Origin: Proteus sp. FME41
GTDB lineage: Bacteria; Pseudomonadota; Gammaproteobacteria; Enterobacterales; Enterobacteriaceae
Direction of reading: 5' to 3'
DNA: 43,696 bases
Assembly (NCBI RefSeq): GCF_014897315.1
Contig: NZ_JABUYL010000026.1
Location: 1-43,696, forward strand
Shown here: positions 35,600 to 43,696 of the stretch, piece after piece
Numbering within the stretch: the first letter of the stretch is position 1
Layout of the letters: every line of letters starts with the position of its first letter
Translations under genes and position numbers: made by a program
The notes under the pieces: model-generated
The model's input: the letters and a program-made list of their open reading frames with translations, nothing else
The model's database searches: none
What the model was told of the DNA's origin: nothing

Positions 35600-36274
35600 T
35601 TACTCCTTAAATAACCGCCGATTAAAACTCTCAATGGTTTGATTTTGTAGTCTTAACTGCATAGTTTTACTCCAACTAGCTGATAATCCGGCGGCACTTA
35701 ATAGACGATGATAAAGCTCTTCATCGAATGGCATATGAAAAGCAATCGAAATCGCTTCTTTAACAGAGACATCACTGTTTCTTGAAACCAAGACAAGCGG
35801 ATGATGACTGCCTGTTTCACCTGTACTCACAACACGATATAACCAACCACAATAACCACTATCTTGCATAATTTGCGAAAAGTTACTGACTTCTGTCACC
35901 GTGTTAAGTTTGTAGCAAGGAGAGCGAGGTTGAGTAACTTGAATTAATGCTGTTCCCCACTGATAAATATCACCAATAAAGACATTTTCTTCTGTCATGC
36001 CTGTTGTTGAGATATTTTCACCAAAAGCAGGGGCATTAAAAAAATCTATTAAATGAGGGAACTGTTCAGCCCAATATTGATAGTGCTCTTGGGGATAATG
36101 GCATAACGCACGGTCTGGCCCACCATGAAAGCTCTTTTCTGCTTGCTCATCGCCCTCTAATCCTAACGAAGTGAGTTTGATATGGCCATCCACCAGCCTT
36201 TTGGTGATCGCACTGGTAAACCCATTAGACGTCGTTGTGATGTTGCCAATAAAAACACTAGGAAAATAACGCAT
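35600..36274 (-). CDS. yiiM: MOSC-domain molybdenum enzyme YiiM
   Basis: YiiM is a MOSC protein that uses molybdenum cofactor to reduce N-hydroxylated bases such as 6-hydroxylaminopurine. The 224-residue product has the E. coli length. The MOSC core contains LGLEGDEQAEKSFHGGPDRA, FGENISTTGMTEENVFIGD, and the cofactor-binding cysteine in QVTQPRSPCYKL. A C-terminal helical region (about 165-224) follows. The ribosome site is weak. It lies between the toxin-antitoxin module and sodA; E. coli also has yiiM in the sodA region. Confidence 0.92.
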   Translation of the reverse strand: MRYFPSVFIGNITTTSNGFTSAITKRLVDGHIKLTSLGLEGDEQAEKSFHGGPDRALCHYPQEHYQYWAEQFPHLIDFFNAPAFGENISTTGMTEENVFIGDIYQWGTALIQVTQPRSPCYKLNTVTEVSNFSQIMQDSGYCGWLYRVVSTGETGSHHPLVLVSRNSDVSVKEAISIAFHMPFDEELYHRLLSAAGLSASWSKTMQLRLQNQTIESFNRRLFKE

Positions 36275-36331
36275 AGCTCACGCCCTAAACAGAAAAGAAT
36301 AACCCATAGTAAAGAGAGTGCGCTAAAGAAA

Positions 36332-36355
36332 CAATGCCGACAATTGTCGGCATTG
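36332..36355 (-). terminator. Terminator of sodA
   Basis: CAATGCCGACAATTGTCGGC with its last four bases ATTG makes a perfect 24-base palindrome 33 bases past the sodA stop. On the minus strand it continues TTTCTTT. Confidence 0.75.
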
Positions 36356-36388
36356 AAAATAGAAAAAGAAAGATGTTATCTAATTCAA

Positions 36389-37012
36389 TTACGCTTTGCT
36401 CTGAAAACGTTTTTGCGCTTCGTCCCAGTTAACCACTGACCAGAATGCTTTAATATAATCAGGGCGGCGATTTTGATATTTCAAGTAGTAAGCATGTTCC
36501 CACACATCTAACCCTACAATTGGGTAACCAGATGCGCCCGCCAACTCTTCACCCATTAATGGGCTATCTTGGTTTGCAGTAGAAACGACTGCAAGTTTGC
36601 CATCATCTTTTAATACTAGCCAAGCCCAACCTGAACCAAAACGGCTTGCAGCCGCTTTTTCAAATAATTCTTTAAAAGCATCAACATTACCAAAATCACG
36701 CTCAATGGCGTCTTTTAGTGAACCTTGTAATTGCGTTCCTAGTTTTAAACCTTTCCAGAATAAAGAGTGGTTAGCATGACCACCGGCATTATTACGTAAA
36801 AAAGTACGTTGATCAGCAGGCACTTTATGAAGGTTTTTTACCAACTCATCAATCTCTAAGCCCACAAGCTCTGGTAATTTTTCCAATGCTGTGTTGGTGT
36901 TATTCACATAGGTTTGATGATGCTTAGTATGGTGAATTTCCATTGTACGCTCATCAAAATGAGGCTCTAACGCATCATAGGCATAGGGCAGTGTAGGTAA
37001 TGTATAGCTCAT
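36389..37012 (-). CDS. sodA: Manganese superoxide dismutase
   Basis: Cytoplasmic enzyme that converts superoxide to hydrogen peroxide and oxygen. Started at ATG 37010-37012 ([15 protein letters not shown]) with GGAG 8 bases upstream it is 207 aa (E. coli 206). Metal ligands H27, H82, D169 and H173 are present, and the outer-sphere residues (AGGHANHS and NQDSPL with Q148) are of the manganese type. A near-consensus Fur box lies about 80 bases upstream, so iron starvation should raise expression. It is divergent from acs. Confidence 0.97.
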   Translation of the reverse strand: MSYTLPTLPYAYDALEPHFDERTMEIHHTKHHQTYVNNTNTALEKLPELVGLEIDELVKNLHKVPADQRTFLRNNAGGHANHSLFWKGLKLGTQLQGSLKDAIERDFGNVDAFKELFEKAAASRFGSGWAWLVLKDDGKLAVVSTANQDSPLMGEELAGASGYPIVGLDVWEHAYYLKYQNRRPDYIKAFWSVVNWDEAQKRFQSKA

Positions 37013-37384
37013 ATTAATCTCCAGTGCTGTTTTATCTTGGATCACACCATGTGATTTATCTTTTCATTTCATTATAGTGAAAAAAACGTTAATGAAAATC
37101 ATTATCATATCCATATTATTTTTGTGGTTTTTTTATTCAGCACAATTTAATTAATTTTCACAGTATATTATTTTAATTTAAAAGCCATTAATTAAATAAA
37201 TATTCTATTAAACAAGTAAATGATAGATTAATAATGCATAACTTGCTTTAGCACTAATTGAACATTCCATGAAAATCATTTCCATTAATTCGTGATCTTC
37301 TGCGCAAAAAAGAAACAATGTTTATTTAGCCTCTTTTGTTAACGACTTTTTGACATAGTATTAACAATAGTGAGGAGAACTATT
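37013..37384. other. Divergent sodA-acs regulatory region
   Basis: This 372-bp AT-rich spacer contains the Fur box at 37088-37106 on the sodA side. A weaker Fur-like match (about 12/19) occurs near 37267. E. coli acs depends on CRP, but I found no good TGTGA-N6-TCACA site by eye. No coding frame is visible. Confidence 0.6.
37088..37106. promoter_or_regulatory. Fur box upstream of sodA
   Basis: GTTAATGAAAATCATTATC matches the Fur consensus GATAATGATAATCATTATC at 17 of 19 positions. It lies 76-94 bases before the sodA start codon. Iron-Fur repression of sodA is established in E. coli. Confidence 0.88.
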
Positions 37385-39343
37385 ATGACAAAAATAAACC
37401 AACATCATATTCCTGCAAGCATTGCAGAACACGCCCTGATCAATAAAGAGCAATACCAAAAAGAGTATGAATTATCCATCAAAAACCCAGAGGCCTTTTG
37501 GGCAGATAAAGGGAAAATCATTGATTGGATAAAACCATATACCGTGGTAAAGAATACTTCTTTTGACCCAGGCCATGTACTCATTCGCTGGTTTGAAGAT
37601 GGTCAGCTAAATATCAGTCAAAACTGTCTTGATCGCCACCTTAAAACACGAGGAGATCAAGTCGCCATTATTTGGGAAGGTGACTCACCGAATGAGTCGA
37701 AAAAAATCACTTACCGACAACTCCATCAAGATGTTTGCCAGTTCGCTAACGTATTAAAAAACTTAGGTATTAAAAAAGGCGATGTTGTGGCGATTTATAT
37801 GCCGATGGTGCCAGAAGCCGCGGTTGCTATGCTCGCTTGTACTCGTATTGGAGCTATCCATTCTGTCATTTTTGGCGGTTTCTCTCCTGAAGCTGTTGCA
37901 GGTCGGATCATCGATTCAAAAGCTAAATTAGTGATCACAGCTGATGAAGGATTACGTGCGGGTCGCGCTATCCCGTTAAAGAAAAATGTTGATGATGCTT
38001 TAAATCATGCCGATATCCCTCCTATCAATCATGTAGTGGTATTTCGTCGAACAGGACATACCGAACAATGGATTGAAGGACGTGATGTTTGGTGGGATGA
38101 AATCATTCAAGGTGTCAGCACAGAATGTGATGTTGAAGTTATGGATGCAGAAGATCCTCTCTTTATTCTGTATACCTCTGGTTCAACAGGTAAACCTAAA
38201 GGTGTACTACACACAACAGGGGGCTATCTCGTTTATGCCTCAATGACCTTTAAATACACCTTTGATTATCACGAAGGCGATATTTATTGGTGTACCGCTG
38301 ACGTGGGTTGGGTAACAGGACACAGCTACTTACTGTATGGTCCTCTTTCAAATGGTGCCACTACCGTTATGTTTGAAGGTGTTCCTAATTATCCATCAGT
38401 TAATCGTATGGCTCAGGTTGTTGATAAACATCAAGTCAATATTCTGTACACTGCTCCCACAGCAATTCGTGCATTAATGGCTGAGGGTGATAAAGCGATT
38501 GAAGGTACTCAACGCACCTCTCTGCGTATTCTAGGCTCCGTAGGTGAGCCCATTAACCCAGAAGCATGGGAATGGTTCTATCAGAAGATGGGACGTAGCC
38601 AATGTCCTATTGTTGATACCTGGTGGCAAACAGAAACCGGCGGTTTCATGATAACCCCATTACCGGGTGCTATGGATCTAAAACCCGGCTCAGCGACACG
38701 TCCTTTCTTCGGCGTTCAGCCTGCAATTGTCGATAATATGGGAGAAGTACAACAAGGCGCTTGTGAAGGTAATTTAGTAATTACTGATTCTTGGCCGGGT
38801 CAAGCAAGAACACTTTTTGGTGATCACGACCGTTTTGAGCAGACTTATTTCTCTACCTTTAAAGGTATGTATTTCTCTGGTGATGGTGCTCGCCGCGATG
38901 AAGATGGTGATTATTGGATAACAGGGCGAGTTGATGATGTCTTGAATATTTCAGGTCACCGTTTAGGAACAGCAGAGATTGAATCCGCTCTTGTTGCACA
39001 TCCTAAGATTGCTGAAGCCGCAGTAGTCGGTGTTCCTCATAATATTAAAGGACAAGCCATTTATGCATATGTCACTTTAAACCATGGCGAAGAGCCAACC
39101 CCTGAGCTCTATACTGAGGTTCGTAATTGGGTGCGTAAAGAAATAGGCCCCATTGCAACACCAGATATTTTACACTGGACAGATTCCTTACCCAAAACAC
39201 GGTCAGGAAAAATTATGCGCCGTATCTTGCGTAAAATAGCCTCTGGCGACACAACTAACCTCGGAGATACCTCAACACTCGCCGATCCAGGTGTTGTAGA
39301 GAAACTGTTAGAAGAAAAACAGTCTCTATCACTTACCGCTTAG
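37385..39343 (+). CDS. acs: Acetyl-CoA synthetase
   Basis: Activates acetate to acetyl-CoA through acetyl-AMP, the high-affinity acetate scavenging route. Started at ATG 37385 ([20 protein letters not shown]) after GAGGAG it is 652 aa, the E. coli length. The ANL-family motifs are present: [36 protein letters not shown] and [20 protein letters not shown]. The regulatory lysine K609 in [15 protein letters not shown], target of acetylation in relatives, is conserved. It leads the acs-yjcH-actP operon. Confidence 0.98.
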   Translation: MTKINQHHIPASIAEHALINKEQYQKEYELSIKNPEAFWADKGKIIDWIKPYTVVKNTSFDPGHVLIRWFEDGQLNISQNCLDRHLKTRGDQVAIIWEGDSPNESKKITYRQLHQDVCQFANVLKNLGIKKGDVVAIYMPMVPEAAVAMLACTRIGAIHSVIFGGFSPEAVAGRIIDSKAKLVITADEGLRAGRAIPLKKNVDDALNHADIPPINHVVVFRRTGHTEQWIEGRDVWWDEIIQGVSTECDVEVMDAEDPLFILYTSGSTGKPKGVLHTTGGYLVYASMTFKYTFDYHEGDIYWCTADVGWVTGHSYLLYGPLSNGATTVMFEGVPNYPSVNRMAQVVDKHQVNILYTAPTAIRALMAEGDKAIEGTQRTSLRILGSVGEPINPEAWEWFYQKMGRSQCPIVDTWWQTETGGFMITPLPGAMDLKPGSATRPFFGVQPAIVDNMGEVQQGACEGNLVITDSWPGQARTLFGDHDRFEQTYFSTFKGMYFSGDGARRDEDGDYWITGRVDDVLNISGHRLGTAEIESALVAHPKIAEAAVVGVPHNIKGQAIYAYVTLNHGEEPTPELYTEVRNWVRKEIGPIATPDILHWTDSLPKTRSGKIMRRILRKIASGDTTNLGDTSTLADPGVVEKLLEEKQSLSLTA

Positions 39344-39385
39344 TGCACAACAACATAGCAGTCATTTAAAAACGTGATACGACAA

Positions 39386-39411
39386 TGCAAAGGCATGAAA
39401 AATGCCTTTGC
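39386..39411 (+). other. Intercistronic hairpin between acs and yjcH
   Basis: GCAAAGGCAT and ATGCCTTTGC form a 10-bp hairpin around GAAAA with no T-run after it. It may stabilise or separate the acs message from yjcH-actP rather than terminate transcription. Confidence 0.55.
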
Positions 39412-39502
39412 TGGGCTCTCTTACCTGAAAATCATGGAATGCGGGGGATTTAAACCTCTAAATCGAGTGATAAACCAAACAATTATATAGAGGAGAACTC
39501 TG

Positions 39503-39814
39503 ATGAATGACAATATTTATCAAGAGATAGCAAATAACCCTCGCTTTAAAGAACTGGTTAAAAAACGTAGTCGTTTTTCATGGACACTTTCAATTATTAC
39601 GCTTGTTATGTATGTCTCATTTATCTTACTTATTGCGTTCTATCCACAATGGTTAGGCACACCTCTCTATGAAGGAAGTTACATTACACGAGGTATTCCC
39701 ATTGGTATTGGCTTAATCATTGCTTCATTTTTACTCACCGGTATTTACGTTATCAAAGCCAATACAGTGTTTGACAAACTTACCGCCGATATTATTGAAG
39801 AGGTAGAAAAATGA
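39503..39814 (+). CDS. yjcH: DUF485 membrane protein YjcH
   Basis: A 103-residue inner-membrane protein of the DUF485 family, always found next to actP-type acetate transporters. Its exact role is unknown; an accessory function for the transporter is assumed. It has a soluble N-terminus ([20 protein letters not shown]), a membrane segment at about 25-46, and another at about 62-85. GAGGAG precedes the ATG. Its end overlaps actP by 4 bases (ATGA), so the two are made together. Confidence 0.94.
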   Translation: MNDNIYQEIANNPRFKELVKKRSRFSWTLSIITLVMYVSFILLIAFYPQWLGTPLYEGSYITRGIPIGIGLIIASFLLTGIYVIKANTVFDKLTADIIEEVEK

Positions 39815-41466
39815 GAACGTTAATCAATGCTATAAGCTTAATTTTCCTCTCTTCAACGATAGCGTACGCAGCTGCAATAACAGAAGGAGGTGAAAAACAA
39901 CCAATGAATATTCAGGCCATTATTATGTTCCTGATCTTTGTGGGATTGACACTTTATATCACTTATTGGGCTTCTAAACGTACTCGCTCTCGCGCTGATT
40001 ACTACACCGCGGGAGGAAAAATTACAGGATTTCAAAATGGAGTCGCGATTGCAGGTGATTTTATGTCTGCGGCTTCCTTTTTAGGGATATCTGCACTGGT
40101 TTATACCTCTGGCTATGATGGCCTTATTTATTCAATTGGGTTTCTTATTGGTTGGCCCATTATTCTCTTTATCATTGCTGAACGCTTGCGTAATTTGGGG
40201 CGCTATACCTTTGCTGATGTTGTCTCTTATCGATTAAGTCCTAAGCCGATTAGAACACTCTCTGCGGTTGGTTCACTGGTGGTGGTTGCACTTTACCTAA
40301 TTGCACAAATGGTTGGCGCAGGAAAATTAATTGAGCTGCTATTTGGCTTAAATTACCATATTGCTGTCGTACTGGTCGGTATTCTCATGGTGCTGTATGT
40401 TTTATTTGGTGGCATGTTAGCAACCACTTGGGTGCAAATCATTAAAGCCATTTTATTACTTGCTGGTGCCAGCTTTATGGCTGTTATGGTGATGAAAACC
40501 GTAGATTTTAATTTCAATACCTTATTTAAAGAAGCCGTGAGTGTTCATTCAAAAGGGTTTTCTATTATGAGCCCAGGTGGCTTAGTTTCAGACCCTATTT
40601 CTGCCCTTTCATTAGGCCTTGCTTTAATGTTTGGTACTGCGGGTCTTCCTCATATTATCATGCGCTTCTTTACCGTTAGTGATGCCAAAGAAGCCCGTAA
40701 GAGCGTCTTCTATGCAACAGGTTTTATCGGTTATTTCTATATTCTTACTTTTATCATTGGTTTCGGCGCTATCTTACTCGTTAGCCCTAATCCTGTGTTC
40801 AAAGATGCCGCCGGTGCTTTAATTGGCGGTACAAATATGGCAGCCGTTCATTTAGCGGATGCCGTTGGGGGCAATTTCTTTCTTGGTTTTATCTCAGCAG
40901 TTGCTTTTGCTACCATATTAGCCGTTGTTGCTGGGTTAACTTTAGCCGGTGCTTCAGCGGTTTCTCATGATCTCTATGCTAATGTCATTAAAAATGGTCA
41001 TGCCGATGAGCGCAAAGAACTTAACGTTTCCAAAATCACTGTCGTAATATTGGGAATTGTCGCTATTGGTTTAGGTATTTTATTTGAAAAGCAAAATATC
41101 GCCTTTATGGTGGGGCTTGCTTTCTCAATAGCAGCAAGTTGTAACTTCCCAATCATCTTATTATCAATGTATTGGAAAGGGCTGACAACACGAGGTGCCG
41201 TAGTTGGGGGGTGGTCTGGTTTATTGATTGCAGTAACATTGATGATCTTAGGGCCTACAATTTGGGTAAGTATTTTGGGCCATGAAAAACCTATCTATCC
41301 TTATGAATATCCAGCTTTATTTTCAATGATTATCGCTTTCGTTGTTTCATGGTTCTTCTCAATCACAGATAAATCATCTTTGGGTGAGCAAGAAAAAATG
41401 AAATTCCAAGCACAATTTATTCGTTCTCAAATTGGTTTAGGGGCTGAACAAGGTAAAGAGCACTAA
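39811..41466 (+). CDS. actP: Cation/acetate symporter
   Basis: Sodium:solute symporter family permease that imports acetate and other short acids. The 551-residue product (E. coli 549) has an N-terminal signal-like segment (about 1-21) followed by about 13 membrane segments. Family blocks are present: [37 protein letters not shown], and [20 protein letters not shown]. It overlaps yjcH by 4 bases and ends in a clear terminator. Together with acs and pckA it would support growth on acetate. Confidence 0.97.
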   Translation: MRTLINAISLIFLSSTIAYAAAITEGGEKQPMNIQAIIMFLIFVGLTLYITYWASKRTRSRADYYTAGGKITGFQNGVAIAGDFMSAASFLGISALVYTSGYDGLIYSIGFLIGWPIILFIIAERLRNLGRYTFADVVSYRLSPKPIRTLSAVGSLVVVALYLIAQMVGAGKLIELLFGLNYHIAVVLVGILMVLYVLFGGMLATTWVQIIKAILLLAGASFMAVMVMKTVDFNFNTLFKEAVSVHSKGFSIMSPGGLVSDPISALSLGLALMFGTAGLPHIIMRFFTVSDAKEARKSVFYATGFIGYFYILTFIIGFGAILLVSPNPVFKDAAGALIGGTNMAAVHLADAVGGNFFLGFISAVAFATILAVVAGLTLAGASAVSHDLYANVIKNGHADERKELNVSKITVVILGIVAIGLGILFEKQNIAFMVGLAFSIAASCNFPIILLSMYWKGLTTRGAVVGGWSGLLIAVTLMILGPTIWVSILGHEKPIYPYEYPALFSMIIAFVVSWFFSITDKSSLGEQEKMKFQAQFIRSQIGLGAEQGKEH

Positions 41467-41489
41467 AAACCACCTCTCTCTTGCAATAA

Positions 41490-41532
41490 AAATGCCCATC
41501 CTTTTACAACAAAAGTGGGCATTTTTTATTTT
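41490..41532 (+). terminator. Terminator of the acs-yjcH-actP operon
   Basis: AAATGCCCA pairs with TGGGCATTT across a 15-17-base loop and continues TTTATTTTT. It starts about 25 bases after the actP stop. Confidence 0.88.
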
Positions 41533-41874
41533 TATAACGAGACTATTTCATTCTATTTCTACTATTTACTTATTTAGTAATAATTATAATTTTTAAATAC
41601 ATATCTATACGATTATTTAATAAATCAACCATTAATTAATTTAACACTAAAATAGATATATAAAATAAAACAAAATCAATAGATTATAAAAATCAGAAAC
41701 CTTTGTTTTTTTAATTTATGGCGAGATATATATTAAAAAGAGTCATTTATCCCGATAAAAATCGCAATAATGTTAATTTCAGACACATTTCAGTTAAACA
41801 AGGCTTGTATTGTCAAAAAGTAAATGGTTAACTTTTTGTTCTACATAAGAAGAGGTGACAGTTTTAAATAGATT
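41533..41874. other. AT-rich spacer upstream of the OpgE-like gene
   Basis: No gene is visible. The main structure is the inverted repeat CAAAAAGT (41814-41821) and ACTTTTTG (41831-41838) about 40 bases before the start codon, which could be an operator or a leader hairpin. I looked for PmrA or PhoP boxes and found none that is convincing. Confidence 0.5.
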
Positions 41875-43458
41875 ATGTCTCGATTAACTCATTGCTTACT
41901 TTTATTACTTTTATCAATAGCACCTGCAATATTAGGTGGCTCAACTCTTTATATAGAGCAAAAACTCTATATTGTTCTTATTGGTTGGCTAATTATGTTG
42001 ATATGCAGTGGGATCTATCGTTCTTTTCTTGGAAAAATAGTGACCTTTATTATTAGCGCACTATGGTCTTTAAACCTTTCTATTTCTTTATTTTTCTATC
42101 GTGAACACGATATTTCTTTTTCATCTTCTATTGCTGAAACTTTTATTAATACTAACGGTAGTGAAACTGTTGGTATGCTTTATTATAATAAGTACTATGT
42201 CTTATTTTATCTCTGTATCTTTATAATCTACTACTTTCTTATCCATAAAAGTGCTCAATTTTTTAATATAAAAACCACACAAAAGAGTTTGATTGCACTT
42301 GTTATATTAACAGCCATTATTCCTATATATAAAAGTTTAGCACTAAGAACAGATAATAATAGTAAGTTACTCGCTGAATATGCACTCCTTAGTACCCCTT
42401 TTTATAATGCAGCAGCTTTAGTAAGAACTTTTCATGAAAACCGTCAAATAAGAAAGATCGCCTCTCAAGAGGTAGTGCATCAATATAGTAAAAATAATGA
42501 TAATACAGAAATTTACATCCTTATTATTGGTGAATCTGTTCGTCGCGATCATTTAGGTATCTACGGTTATCCTTATGATACAACACCAAATTTAAGGAAA
42601 GAAAAGAGTAACTTGATCCTTTTTAATCAAGTTTACTCTCCGGCACCAGTCACAATACTTTCAGTTCCAATATCACTCTCAAATATTGGTTTAGAACAAT
42701 TACAAGATAAAAGTCATTATGCGGATAATATTGTTTCTCTCGCCAATCATGCTGGATTCAAAACGTATTGGTTAAGTAATCAAGGGAAAGGGAGTCAAAA
42801 AACAAGCGTAATTTCTGTTATTGCTAATATGGCTCAGAATAAAAAATGGAATGAGTTTATTGGTTATGATGAAGAGCTACTTCCTTATCTAGATAAAACA
42901 CTTAATGAGCCATCCACACAGAAAAAGCTTATTATTTTACATACTTATGGTAGTCATGAACCAGCTTGTAACCGATTTCCAAGCCAAGATTTAAAGAAAT
43001 TCACACAACAAGAAGACGATAACTGTTATGACAGCTCTATCGCTTATACAGATAAGTTAATTAATAACATTATTGAAAGAGTAAAAGGTAAACCTGCCAC
43101 CATACTCTACTTTGCCGATCACGCTTTACAGCGTCTCGATAAAAATAGAGAGGTTCGTTACCATCATGGTGTAAATACACCTCGTAAAGAAGCCTATGAT
43201 ATTCCTTTATTTATCTGGTATAGCCCATCAACAACTCAACCTGTTATTAGCAACGAGATTTTGAGTCAGCCATATTCTACAGCGAACAACTATTGGCTCT
43301 TAAGCAGTTGGTTAGGTATAGAGCATCATTCACCAAATAAATGCTATTCACCATTAAGTGATTGCTATCAGCCCACATTACCTACAATGGTTATTGATGG
43401 TAATAAAAACCTCTTAAACTATGATTTATTGAGTTCAGAAGAACAAGAACCTCAATAA
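41875..43458 (+). CDS. OpgE/YbiP-like phosphoethanolamine transferase
   Basis: An alkaline-phosphatase-superfamily enzyme expected to move phosphoethanolamine from phosphatidylethanolamine onto a periplasmic sugar. It is 527 aa, with about five membrane segments (7-25, 31-48, 53-75, 106-125, 137-155) and a periplasmic domain from about 210. Active-site candidates are E220 (IIGES), nucleophile T260 (PVTILSVP), H361 (TYGSHEPAC), D415-H416 (FADHALQ) and H430/H431. The segments SVRRDHLGIYGYPYDTTP and SLANHAGFKTYWLSNQGKG resemble E. coli OpgE, which decorates osmoregulated glucans, more than the lipid A enzyme EptA. The ATG lacks a well-placed ribosome site. Substrate is uncertain: glucan, lipid A or LPS core. 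Confidence 0.8.
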   Translation: MSRLTHCLLLLLLSIAPAILGGSTLYIEQKLYIVLIGWLIMLICSGIYRSFLGKIVTFIISALWSLNLSISLFFYREHDISFSSSIAETFINTNGSETVGMLYYNKYYVLFYLCIFIIYYFLIHKSAQFFNIKTTQKSLIALVILTAIIPIYKSLALRTDNNSKLLAEYALLSTPFYNAAALVRTFHENRQIRKIASQEVVHQYSKNNDNTEIYILIIGESVRRDHLGIYGYPYDTTPNLRKEKSNLILFNQVYSPAPVTILSVPISLSNIGLEQLQDKSHYADNIVSLANHAGFKTYWLSNQGKGSQKTSVISVIANMAQNKKWNEFIGYDEELLPYLDKTLNEPSTQKKLIILHTYGSHEPACNRFPSQDLKKFTQQEDDNCYDSSIAYTDKLINNIIERVKGKPATILYFADHALQRLDKNREVRYHHGVNTPRKEAYDIPLFIWYSPSTTQPVISNEILSQPYSTANNYWLLSSWLGIEHHSPNKCYSPLSDCYQPTLPTMVIDGNKNLLNYDLLSSEEQEPQ

Positions 43459-43541
43459 TAAATAGTGTATTTTTTTTGTTTTGTATTTTAAATTTAAAAA
43501 ATAAAATCTAACTTAGATATAAAGAGGGGATTAAGCTTACT

Positions 43542-43688
43542 TTAAATTTTTTTAGTATAACGATACAGCGTTAATACCTTTCGTAAAATAGAGATATCTT
43601 GTTCACTATGCGCTTTACCAGCACTTACCGGAGTTAAAGCAATTAAATAGAATGGGAATTGAGCAGTTTTCTCGTTGGAGTGAAGGCA
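43542..43688 (-). pseudogene. Possible C-terminal remnant of a coding frame, 48 codons
   Basis: A minus-strand frame reads EKTAQFPFYLIALTPVSAG and later SILRKVLTLYRYTKKI before its stop, with protein-like composition. It has no start codon, and an in-frame stop lies at 43689-43691 near the window edge. It could be the tail of a disrupted gene or chance. I do not recognise it. Confidence 0.25.
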
Positions 43689-43696
43689 TTATGACA

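Noticed and set aside
37265..37289. A second Fur-like box near the acs promoter
   Set aside because: ATGAAAATCATT is shared with Fur sites, but the full 19-bp match is only about 12 of 19, expected by chance in AT-rich DNA.
37350..37378. TTGACA as the -35 of an acs promoter
   Set aside because: A -10 at normal spacing would fall on the ribosome binding site, leaving no leader.
41533..41874. PmrA or PhoP box upstream of the OpgE-like gene
   Set aside because: No properly spaced pair of half-sites was found; isolated GTTAA-like hexamers are common in this AT-rich stretch.
1..43696. CRISPR arrays, rRNA genes and insertion sequences
   Set aside because: No regularly spaced long repeats, no rRNA sequence and no transposase with terminal repeats were seen.

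Overview
The window reads as chromosome of an AT-rich gammaproteobacterium of the Proteus group (Morganellaceae, most likely Proteus). The core genes match enterobacterial proteins almost residue for residue, base composition is low-GC, and an IgaA/UmoB homologue sits beside nudE, mrcA and hslR-hslO. The genus call is an inference from gene content, not from an alignment.

Positions 1-5660 are one end of a P4-like integrated element inserted at the 3' end of the selenocysteine tRNA gene (selC, 5661-5755, minus strand). Reading inward from selC it carries a P4-type tyrosine integrase, an unrecognised 307-residue protein, two translationally coupled AlpA-type regulators, a BRO-N antirepressor-like protein, a short divergent ribbon-helix-helix gene of the YlcI/YnfO type, and a leftward chain of five overlapping genes. 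That chain starts with an Icd-like protein and ends in the zinc-binding N-terminus of a P4-family primase, which runs off the window. The control region is dense: three copies of a GAATCGCAC repeat, a GC-rich hairpin ahead of the Icd-like gene that resembles phage C4/CI immunity RNAs, tandem hairpins with compensatory changes, and paired GTAATATnAC repeats beside the AlpA pair.

Positions 5756-34820 are core chromosome. In order: prlC-rsmJ, gdhA, uspA/uspB (divergent), pitA, yhiN, a clear RyhB small RNA with a Fur box, yhhW (pirin), pckA, hslR-hslO, umoB/igaA, nudE, mrcA, a hofMNO-hofQ pilus/DNA-uptake operon that lacks hofP, and the aroK-aroB-damX-dam-rpe-gph-trpS cluster. The genes cover peptide turnover, nitrogen and carbon metabolism, phosphate uptake, stress response, envelope surveillance, wall synthesis and DNA methylation.

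Positions 34820-43696 start with a HigBA-type toxin-antitoxin module with two upstream inverted-repeat operators. Then come yiiM (MOSC), sodA with a 17/19 Fur box, the acs-yjcH-actP acetate operon, and an OpgE/YbiP-like phosphoethanolamine transferase. The last 240 bases hold at most a 48-codon remnant reading frame.

RyhB and sodA both carry Fur boxes in this window, so iron limitation would be expected to switch on both the iron-sparing RNA and the manganese superoxide dismutase. The likeliest novelty lies in the selC element: its unknown 307-residue gene and its RNA/operator-rich immunity region.
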